A DNA stretch of 9,451 bases from Clostridia bacterium (GTDB taxonomy: Bacteria; Bacillota; Clostridia; Oscillospirales; CAG-272), in contig CAAGGQ010000182.1 in the NCBI GenBank assembly GCA_900769475.1, positions 1 to 9,451 on the forward strand, given 5' to 3'. Both the position numbers and the translations under genes were made by a program. Of the stretch, positions 1 through 4,027 are shown piece by piece (position 1 is the stretch's first letter; the number at the start of each line of letters is the position of its first letter). Under the pieces are notes generated by a model, which saw nothing but the letters and a program-made list of their open reading frames with translations, was not told the origin of the DNA and did no database searches.

Positions 1-918
1 ACGAGAAACCCCTCAATCGGTTGCAAGCTACCGCCAAAGAAGAACGGCGAGATGAAGGTGCTAACGCAAAACGAGATCGTAAGGCTGTTAAATCAAGCCT
101 ACGACGAGGGCTACTACGAAATGTTCCTCCTCGAGTTGACCACGGGAATGCGCCGTGGCGAGATACTCGGACTCAAATGGCGAGATCTCAACCTCGAAAC
201 AGGTGAGCTGAACATCAAACGGCAGCTTACTACCAAGGGCATATCCGTGCCGAAAACCAAAAGCTCGATCAGAACCATTCTCCTTCCGCCCGATATGCTC
301 GAACTGCTACGAGAGATGAAAAAGACGGCAAAATACGATTGGATCTTCCCATCACCCGTCAAGGAGGGTGAACCGAGAAATCCCACGGCGATCACCAAAC
401 GCTTTCGGCTAATGCTTGAAAGAGCGCATTGCAAGCACGTTCGCTTCCACGACCTTCGCCACACCTTCGCAACGATGGCACTTGAAAACGGCATGGATGT
501 GAAAACGCTCTCCGCTATGATAGGACATGTAAGCTCGGAAACAACGCTGAACATATACAGCCACGTAACCGACACCATGAGAGCGCAAGCGGCGGTGAAA
601 ATCGACCGAGAAATCGGCGGTACAAACGCAGAAATGCCCGAAGCAAAGGATGAGCCACGGCAACCCGAAACGAGCGAAATTGAGGAAAATTTCGAGCCGT
701 GGAAGCCAAAGGTACGCAAGAGTGGCACGGGATGCGTGTATCAGATCAACGATCACCTGTGGGAAGGAAGCTACTTCCCAAGACTCCCCGACGGAAAGCG
801 TAAAAAGTTCAATGTATACGCCAAGACGAGAAAAGAATGCGAGAAGGAGCTTGCCAAGATGATAGAAGAAAAGAAAAAGGAAATCGCCGCCGAGAAGAAA
901 AAGATGAAAACGGCATAA
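1..918 (+). CDS. Tyrosine recombinase/integrase, 5' end outside the window
   Basis: Site-specific recombinase of the phage/ICE integrase family, which cuts and rejoins attP and attB through a phosphotyrosine link. The frame is open from base 1, so the N-terminal arm and core-binding domains lie mostly upstream; the ATG at 52 is internal. Counting from that Met, the catalytic residues are visible in order: TGMRRGE with Arg34, a candidate beta-hairpin Lys near 68-70, HDLRH with His133 and Arg136, IGH with His159, and nucleophile Tyr169 in NIYSHV. After the catalytic domain comes an acidic linker (about 190-222). Then comes a module at about 223-270 (GTGCVYQ, LWEGSYFPRLPDGKRKKF, KTRKECEKELAKM) that resembles the AP2-like arm-type DNA-binding domain normally found at the N terminus of such integrases. 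The tail is Lys/Glu-rich. It points toward the tRNA-Pro cluster, the expected attachment-site side. The family call is secure; the nature of the C-terminal module is inferred. Confidence 0.93.
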   Translation, partial: TRNPSIGCKLPPKKNGEMKVLTQNEIVRLLNQAYDEGYYEMFLLELTTGMRRGEILGLKWRDLNLETGELNIKRQLTTKGISVPKTKSSIRTILLPPDMLELLREMKKTAKYDWIFPSPVKEGEPRNPTAITKRFRLMLERAHCKHVRFHDLRHTFATMALENGMDVKTLSAMIGHVSSETTLNIYSHVTDTMRAQAAVKIDREIGGTNAEMPEAKDEPRQPETSEIEENFEPWKPKVRKSGTGCVYQINDHLWEGSYFPRLPDGKRKKFNVYAKTRKECEKELAKMIEEKKKEIAAEKKKMKTA

Positions 919-924
919 CGCACC

Positions 925-983
925 GAGGGCTGACGGAAAGCAATCCGTCAGCCCTCAACATTTGCATTGCTGTAGGCAAATAA
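925..983 (+). repeat. Direct repeat copy 1 with 12-bp hairpin (probable integrase terminator)
   Basis: A perfect 12-bp inverted repeat (925-936 with 945-956, loop AAAGCAAT) starts 6 bases after the integrase stop. There is no real T-tract after it, so it would be a weak intrinsic terminator. The hairpin and the following AT-rich stretch (TTTGCAT...GCAAA) recur in diverged form at 1399-1457, on the other side of the TfoX-like gene. Confidence 0.75.
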
Positions 984-994
984 AGCCAAATCGG

Positions 995-1023
995 TTGAAA
1001 AGTTCATAAAAACGTGATACAAT
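995..1023 (+). promoter_or_regulatory. Sigma-A type promoter of the TfoX-like gene
   Basis: TTGAAA at 995-1000 and TACAAT at 1018-1023, separated by 17 bp, point to the gene at 1062. A ribosome binding site GAGAGG (1051-1056) lies 5 bases before its ATG. The gene therefore has its own promoter and need not be read from the integrase transcript. Confidence 0.75.
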
Positions 1024-1061
1024 AAACTCATCGATAAATAAGAATTTGACGAGAGGTAACT

Positions 1062-1367
1062 ATGGCAAGTAGTAAAGAATATTTAGATTTCGTATTGGAG
1101 CAATGTAGAGGCTTGTCTGCCCGTGCTATGATGGGCGAATATGTGCTGTACTGTGGTGGCAAGGTTGTTGGTGGTATTTATGATAATCGCTTACTTGTAA
1201 AGCCTACGAAATCGGCAGTTGCATTGCTGCCAAACGCACCGAGAGAACTGCCATACGAAGGTGCAAAAGAGATGCTTCTTGTAGAAGATATCGAGGATAA
1301 AGAGCTTTTGAAAAAGCTGTTTGAAGCAATGCACGAGGAACTTCCCGAACCGAAGAAAAAGAAATAA
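1062..1367 (+). CDS. TfoX/Sxy N-terminal domain protein
   Basis: A 101-residue protein matching in outline the stand-alone TfoX N-terminal domain (Sxy/TfoX family): start MASSKEYLDFVLEQ, then the family-like MMGEYVLYCGGKVVGGIYDNRLLVKPT core (residues about 24-50), then a C-terminal helical part and a Lys-rich end PEPKKKK. In Proteobacteria the full-length TfoX is a competence co-activator, but short Firmicute homologues contain only the N-domain and have no settled function, so no role in competence is claimed. The start is fixed by GAGAGG at 1051. The gene has its own promoter and lies between two direct-repeat hairpins, which suggests it arrived as a unit next to the integrase. It looks less GC-rich than the genes from 2892 onward. 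A 7-bp inverted repeat follows the stop (1368-1383). Confidence 0.85.
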   Translation: MASSKEYLDFVLEQCRGLSARAMMGEYVLYCGGKVVGGIYDNRLLVKPTKSAVALLPNAPRELPYEGAKEMLLVEDIEDKELLKKLFEAMHEELPEPKKKK

Positions 1368-1398
1368 ACAAATTCCAATTTGTCGAGATGATAAGAAC

Positions 1399-1457
1399 GA
1401 AGGCTGGCGAAAACAATCGTCAGCCCTCAAAATTTGCATCGCAGTAAGCAAAGAAAA
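1399..1457 (+). repeat. Direct repeat copy 2, diverged hairpin after the TfoX-like gene
   Basis: Counterpart of 925-983. The segment CGTCAGCCCTCA is shared exactly with copy 1, and TTTGCAT followed by a GCAAA-containing stretch is also kept. The stem here is shorter (1402-1409 with 1418-1425, one G-U pair) because the left arm has changed. The two copies are about 474 bp apart and enclose the promoter and gene of the TfoX-like protein. Confidence 0.7.
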
Positions 1458-1519
1458 GGGATTTTTTGAAACGAAGGGAAAATCGCGGTGAAAAACAGTC
1501 CAAAGGTTCGAAATCAGGG

Positions 1520-1533
1520 CAAACATGTGGTCA
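1520..1533 (+). repeat. Box A: CAAACATGTGGTCA
   Basis: First of three identical 14-bp boxes in this locus (others at 1726-1739 and 1919-1932). Here the upstream half-site is degenerate (AGGGCAA instead of GTGGTCA). It lies to the left of the intact tRNA-Pro, about 119 bp from that tRNA's anticodon loop. Candidate integrase arm-type site or residue of an element end. Confidence 0.6.
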
Positions 1534-1567
1534 ATCGAAAATAGCCGTTTTTGTGAAAAACATATAG

Positions 1568-1614
1568 AAAAACAGCCGAAAACAAGTCAAAATGGCTTGT
1601 TTTCGGCTGTTTTT
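1568..1614 (-). terminator. Perfect 19-bp hairpin terminator after tRNA-Pro
   Basis: Arms 1568-1586 and 1596-1614 are exact reverse complements with a 9-nt loop. Read on the minus strand, the second arm ends in five Ts, so it forms an intrinsic terminator directly abutting the CCA end of the tRNA at 1615. The plus strand also ends the stem in a T-run, so it may work in both directions. Confidence 0.85.
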
Positions 1615-1690
1615 TGGTCGAAGTGACAGGACTCGAACCTGCGATCTCATCGTCCCGAACGATGCGCGATACCACCTTCGCTACACCTCG
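1615..1690 (-). tRNA. tRNA-Pro (anticodon CGG), intact, CCA encoded
   Basis: A full cloverleaf can be drawn on the minus strand: acceptor CGAGGTG with CACTTCG (one G-U), U8-A9, D-stem GCGA/TCGC with loop AGGTGGTA, anticodon stem CATCG/CGATG with loop TTCGGGA, so the anticodon at positions 34-36 is CGG (reads CCG). A 5-nt variable loop AGATC follows, then T-stem GCAGG/CCTGT with loop TTCGAGT, discriminator A and an encoded CCA. Total 76 nt. Its D-arm and anticodon stem differ clearly from the three other tRNA-Pro copies nearby (GCTC D-stem, CTACG or CCACG stem), so it is not a recent duplicate of them. It is the only complete proline tRNA in the window and is followed at once by a terminator. 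Confidence 0.92.
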
Positions 1691-1700
1691 ATGTGGTAAA

Positions 1701-1728
1701 AATATACGATTTTTTTGTAAGTGGTCAA
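1701..1728 (-). promoter_or_regulatory. Probable promoter of intact tRNA-Pro, -35 inside box B
   Basis: On the minus strand, TTGACC (1728-1723) lies 16 bp before TATATT (1706-1701), and the -10 ends 10 bp before the tRNA 5' end. The -35 hexamer is part of the repeated box, so the box may serve as promoter, as recombinase site, or both. Confidence 0.55.
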
Positions 1729-1739
1729 ACATGTGGTCA
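1716..1739 (+). repeat. Box B: paired GTGGTCA direct repeats
   Basis: GTGGTCA at 1721-1727 and again at 1733-1739, 12 bp apart, within a segment almost identical to box C. The box ends 107 bp from the anticodon-loop end of the tRNA half at 1847. The 12-bp helical-scale spacing resembles integrase arm-type sites, but no function is demonstrated. Confidence 0.65.
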
Positions 1740-1846
1740 GACCAAAGAATTGCGGATTTTTCGACATTCGGGAGAGCCGAAAAAGTCAGTGTTTTCAAGG
1801 GTTTTCAGCGTTTTAGAAATTTACAACGCAGAGAACGGTGATTGAG

Positions 1847-1885
1847 TCCCGAACGTGGCGCTCTACCAAACTGAGCCACATCTCG
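1847..1885 (-). pseudogene. tRNA-Pro 5' half (copy B), truncated after the anticodon loop
   Basis: The minus strand reads acceptor CGAGATG, U8-G9, D-arm GCTC/GAGC with loop AGTTTGGTA, stem strand CCACG and loop TTCGGGA, giving 39 nt that end exactly at position 38 of a tRNA-Pro(CGG). No 3' anticodon strand, T-arm or acceptor strand follows; the next bases (CTCAATCACC) are unrelated. It differs from copy C at only two positions. It cannot fold into a functional tRNA and is read as the 5' remnant of a tRNA gene cut at its anticodon loop. Confidence 0.88.
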
Positions 1886-1908
1886 TTGATGATTTTTTCA
1901 CTATTTTC

Positions 1909-1943
1909 TGTAAGTGGTCAAACATGTGGTCAGACCACTTACA
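1909..1943 (+). repeat. Box C: paired GTGGTCA repeats inside an 11-bp inverted repeat
   Basis: GTGGTCA at 1914-1920 and 1926-1932, flanked by TGTAAGTGGTC (1909-1919) and its exact reverse complement (1933-1943). The box starts 193 bp after box B and ends 108 bp before the anticodon-loop end of the tRNA half at 2041, so its geometry matches unit B almost exactly. Confidence 0.7.
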
Positions 1944-1963
1944 TCGGGATTATTATTGAATTA

Positions 1964-1992
1964 ATTATAGCACAAAAGTGCAGTGTTTTCAA
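1964..1992 (-). promoter_or_regulatory. Strong minus-strand promoter between tRNA halves C and B
   Basis: On the minus strand, TTGAAA (1992-1987), a 17-bp spacer and TATAAT (1969-1964), facing toward tRNA half B and the intact tRNA. In unit B the same -35 (1798-1793) is conserved at the same relative place but its -10 has decayed to TCTCCC. This could drive transcription of whatever tRNA lies leftward. Confidence 0.7.
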
Positions 1993-2040
1993 GGGGTTTC
2001 GGCGGTTTTGTAAATTTTACGCTCGTAATCGGCAATTTGC

Positions 2041-2079
2041 TCCCGAACGTAGCGCTCTACCAAACTGAGCCACACCTCG
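2041..2079 (-). pseudogene. tRNA-Pro 5' half (copy C), truncated after the anticodon loop
   Basis: The minus strand reads CGAGGTG, TG, D-arm GCTC/GAGC with loop AGTTTGGTA, CTACG and loop TTCGGGA: 39 nt of a tRNA-Pro(CGG) 5' half, cut at precisely the same base as copy B. The downstream sequence (GCAAATTGCC) is not a tRNA 3' half. Identical break points in two copies make random decay unlikely and fit a crossover in the anticodon loop. Confidence 0.88.
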
Positions 2080-2101
2080 ATCTTATTCTGTTTTCATGGG
2101 A

Positions 2102-2213
2102 AATGATGACGGGATTCGAACCCACGACTTCTACGTCCCGAACCGCCGAGCGCCGGAAAGCGGAGCTTTGCGGCAGACGAGGCTTCGCTCATACCAAACT
2201 GAGCCACACCTCT
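2102..2213 (-). pseudogene. tRNA-Pro copy D, interrupted in the anticodon stem
   Basis: The minus strand has a 5' part AGAGGTG, TG, D-arm GCTC/GAGC with a one-base longer loop (AGTTTGGTAT), then foreign sequence. It resumes with loop TTCGGGA, strand CGTAG, variable AAGTC, T-arm GTGGG/CCCGT with loop TTCGAAT, and CATCATT. The anticodon strand CTACG that would pair with CGTAG is missing. The acceptor strands pair imperfectly (an A-A mismatch), and no clean discriminator-CCA follows. It has a near-consensus promoter upstream, so it may have been the original host tRNA-Pro of this locus. As read it should not fold into a working tRNA; a functional variant after unusual processing cannot be excluded but is unlikely. 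Confidence 0.8.
2144..2185 (-). other. 42-nt structured insert in tRNA-Pro copy D
   Basis: Compared with copy C, four bases (GTAG on the plus strand) are replaced by 42 GC-rich bases. The insert folds: CCG/CGG (2153-2155, 2171-2173) and AAAGC/GCTTT (2157-2161, 2165-2169) with loop GGA, plus outer GAGCG/CGCTC (2148-2152, 2186-2190), whose right arm is tRNA D-stem sequence. It looks like a short palindromic element. It is too small for a group I or II intron. Confidence 0.6.
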
Positions 2214-2253
2214 ATTTTAAAACCGATCCTCTATTCACCAATCATACTAAATT

Positions 2254-2282
2254 AGTATACCATTTTTTTGATGGTTTGTCAA
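2254..2282 (-). promoter_or_regulatory. Near-consensus promoter upstream of tRNA-Pro copy D
   Basis: The minus strand has TTGACA (2282-2277), a 17-bp spacer and TATACT (2259-2254), about 40 bp before the 5' end of tRNA copy D. A 7-1-7 palindrome (2244-2258, ATACTAA-A-TTAGTAT) overlaps the -10 and the expected start site. This is probably the original promoter of the tRNA locus. Confidence 0.75.
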
Positions 2283-2395
2283 TCGGTTTTTCAAAAGTTT
2301 TTTGGGTCTTGGCCTCTCTTTTTTTGTCTGTGGGGGCTTTTTCTGTCTTTTCTTGCGTTTTTTTGGACAAAAGATGGAATTCTTTGCTGAAATTG
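2283..2395. other. T-rich gap between divergent promoters
   Basis: The plus strand is strongly T-rich, with runs of six to seven Ts. No plausible gene, tRNA or stable hairpin is visible. It separates the leftward tRNA-Pro promoter from the rightward lipoprotein promoter and marks the change to GC-rich chromosomal sequence. Confidence 0.5.
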
Positions 2396-2425
2396 TTGAC
2401 AGCCTCTCTCTTTTTATGCTATAAT
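2396..2425 (+). promoter_or_regulatory. Consensus promoter of the small lipoprotein gene
   Basis: TTGACA (2396-2401), an 18-bp spacer and TATAAT (2420-2425), with an extended -10 TGC just before it. Both hexamers are perfect consensus, so strong constitutive transcription is expected. A ribosome binding site AAGGAGG (2462-2468) follows, 10 bases before the ATG at 2479. Confidence 0.85.
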
Positions 2426-2478
2426 GTACAATGGTGATTTATGAGCTTGCTCTTTGAAGGGAAGGAGGCGTCGCGTCT

Positions 2479-2736
2479 ATGAAAAGTACCTGTTTGGCAG
2501 GACGTTTGACCCTGATCCTTTTGTTGATCGGCCTTCTCGGCGGCTGTACGTCCTTGTCTCTCGGGGCGTCGGGCACATCCTCGACCACGGAGGTTGAAAG
2601 AACGACGATCCTCTCCACGGAGTCGCAGGAGGTGCCGTCCACCACGGAAGCGCTGCGCGATCCCGCAGAGAGTACAGGAGCCTGGGAGACCTGCGTTCCC
2701 AATCTGCCCGATGACGATTACACCAAGCGCTATTGA
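2479..2736 (+). CDS. Small predicted lipoprotein, function unknown
   Basis: An 85-residue protein with a Lys start (MKSTCLAGR), a hydrophobic segment LTLILLLIGLLGG (about 10-22) and a lipobox LLGGC, so Cys23 would be the lipid-modified residue. The mature part is about 63 residues, rich in Ser, Thr and Glu (for example SGTSSTTEVERTT), with no recognisable domain, and ends in DDDYTKRY. It would be anchored to the outer face of the membrane. The start is supported by AAGGAGG at proper distance and a consensus promoter. It is not obviously related to pfkA downstream, which has its own promoter. The low-complexity mature region means the coding call rests mainly on the signal peptide, ribosome binding site and promoter. 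Confidence 0.7.
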   Translation: MKSTCLAGRLTLILLLIGLLGGCTSLSLGASGTSSTTEVERTTILSTESQEVPSTTEALRDPAESTGAWETCVPNLPDDDYTKRY

Positions 2737-2795
2737 CGGCGCAAAAAACAATGTTTATTTTTTAACAAAAAGCAAGATTTTTTTCGCATAATCTC

Positions 2796-2824
2796 TTGAT
2801 TTTTCGAAGAGAATATATTACAAT
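2796..2824 (+). promoter_or_regulatory. Promoter of pfkA (and probably tyrS)
   Basis: TTGATT (2796-2801) and TACAAT (2819-2824) with a 17-bp spacer. Transcription would begin near 2831, so the upstream ATG at 2844 would be almost leaderless, which favours the start at 2892 that has the ribosome binding site. Confidence 0.75.
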
Positions 2825-2891
2825 ATGGGTATTGTGAGAAAATATGCGCTTTCGAATTGAAACGAACGAGCAAAGGAAGGTTATAACAACA

Positions 2892-3968
2892 ATGGCAAAA
2901 TTCAGAAAAATTGGCGTACTGACCTCGGGGGGCGATGCTCCCGGTATGAACGCCTGTATTAAAGCGGTAACGAACAAGGCTCTCTCCATGGGCATTGAAG
3001 TGGTTGGCGTTGTGGGCGGCTATGCCGGCCTGATGAACGGGGATCTGATCCCTCTGACCAATCACTCGGTAAACAACGTGGTTGCGCACGGCGGAACCAT
3101 GCTGTATTCCAGCCGTTGCCCCGAATTTAAGGGCGAGGAGGGCATGCGCATTGCCGTTCAGACCTGCCATGACAACAACATCGACGCTCTGATCTGCATT
3201 GGCGGCGACGGAACCTTCCGCGGTGCCACCGACATGACCAATCACGGCATCCCTTCCATCGGTCTTCCCGGAACCATTGATAACGATATTACCGCTACCG
3301 ACAACACCATCGGCTTCCACACGGCGGTAGAAACCGCCATTGGCATGATCGACTGTCTGCGCGACACCTGCGAATCTCACGCCCGTTTGAACGTGGTGGA
3401 GATCATGGGACGCGACTGCGGTCAGTGTGCCCTCTATGCGGCCATTGCCTCGGGCGCCGTAGCCGTAGCTATTCCCGAGGTTCCCTTCGACGAGGCGGCT
3501 GCCATTGAAAAGATCCGTGCTCTGCGCGCCGACGGAAAGCGCAGCATGATCGTGGTCGTTGCCGAGGGTGTGACCAATCCCGACGGCACCCCCTATTCCG
3601 AGACTCTTGCCAAGCGCATTGAGGCGGAAACCGGAGTGGAGACCAAGTTTGCCCGGTTTGCTCATATCGTTCGCGGCGGAAAGCCGGTTATGAAGGACCG
3701 TACCCTTGCTACCGCCATGGGCGTAAAGGCTGTGGAGCTGTTGGTAGAGGGCAAGAGCAATCTGGTAATGTGTGAGATCGACAGCAACATCGTTCCCATG
3801 GACATTAACTTTGCTTTGATCACCGACCGTATGTATAAGAACAAACTGAAGCCCGGTGATCTGGACGCCTTTACTCCCGAGGAGCAGGGCAAGATGCGCA
3901 CCATCTGTCACCGCAGAACCGAGGAGCTGAACAGCCTCTACAAGATTGCAATGGACGCAAGCTTCTGA
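2892..3968 (+). CDS. pfkA: ATP-dependent 6-phosphofructokinase
   Basis: Cytosolic glycolytic enzyme that phosphorylates fructose 6-phosphate to fructose 1,6-bisphosphate. The start at 2892 (MAKFRKIGVLTSGGDAPGMN) is chosen because AAAGGAAGG lies at 2871-2880 and the family N terminus begins here; an in-frame ATG at 2844 would add 16 untypical residues. Visible motifs: nucleotide-binding TSGGDAPGMN (11-20); GGDGT (104-108) with Gly107; PGTIDND (126-132) with catalytic-base Asp130; MGRDCG (172-177); HIVRGG (258-263). Gly107 and Gly127 correspond to E. coli Gly104 and Gly124, the ATP-type signature; PPi-dependent enzymes carry Asp and Lys there. At 358 residues it is about 40 longer than the E. 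coli protein, the excess being a C-terminal extension (about 320-358). tyrS follows after 59 bp without a terminator, so the two are probably co-transcribed. Confidence 0.95.
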   Translation: MAKFRKIGVLTSGGDAPGMNACIKAVTNKALSMGIEVVGVVGGYAGLMNGDLIPLTNHSVNNVVAHGGTMLYSSRCPEFKGEEGMRIAVQTCHDNNIDALICIGGDGTFRGATDMTNHGIPSIGLPGTIDNDITATDNTIGFHTAVETAIGMIDCLRDTCESHARLNVVEIMGRDCGQCALYAAIASGAVAVAIPEVPFDEAAAIEKIRALRADGKRSMIVVVAEGVTNPDGTPYSETLAKRIEAETGVETKFARFAHIVRGGKPVMKDRTLATAMGVKAVELLVEGKSNLVMCEIDSNIVPMDINFALITDRMYKNKLKPGDLDAFTPEEQGKMRTICHRRTEELNSLYKIAMDASF

Positions 3969-4027
3969 TCCCAAAGAACCCTTAAAAAAGAACCTTAGTG
4001 GAAAGATAGTTAGGAGAATCAAAAACA

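Noticed and set aside
2144..2185. Self-splicing or archaeal-type intron in tRNA-Pro copy D
   Set aside because: It is far too small for a group I or II intron, is not at position 37/38, and it removes the 5' anticodon strand rather than simply interrupting it.
1515..2213. CRISPR-like array
   Set aside because: The repeats are tRNA halves and element-end boxes about 194 bp apart with diverged filler, unlike regular short repeats and spacers. No cas gene is seen.
1514..2437. Several open frames of 75-113 codons across the tRNA-Pro region on both strands (for example GFEPTTSTSRT-like peptides)
   Set aside because: They run through tRNA and tRNA-remnant sequence, lack ribosome binding sites, and their peptides are translations of tRNA complement sequence.
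2844..2891. Upstream ATG at 2844 as the pfkA start
   Set aside because: It lies about a dozen bases after the expected transcription start, adds residues untypical of the family, and has no ribosome binding site. AAAGGAAGG serves the ATG at 2892.
3969..4027. T-box leader for tyrS
   Set aside because: The pfkA-tyrS gap is only 59 bp, too short for a T-box, and no T-box or specifier-loop sequence is visible.
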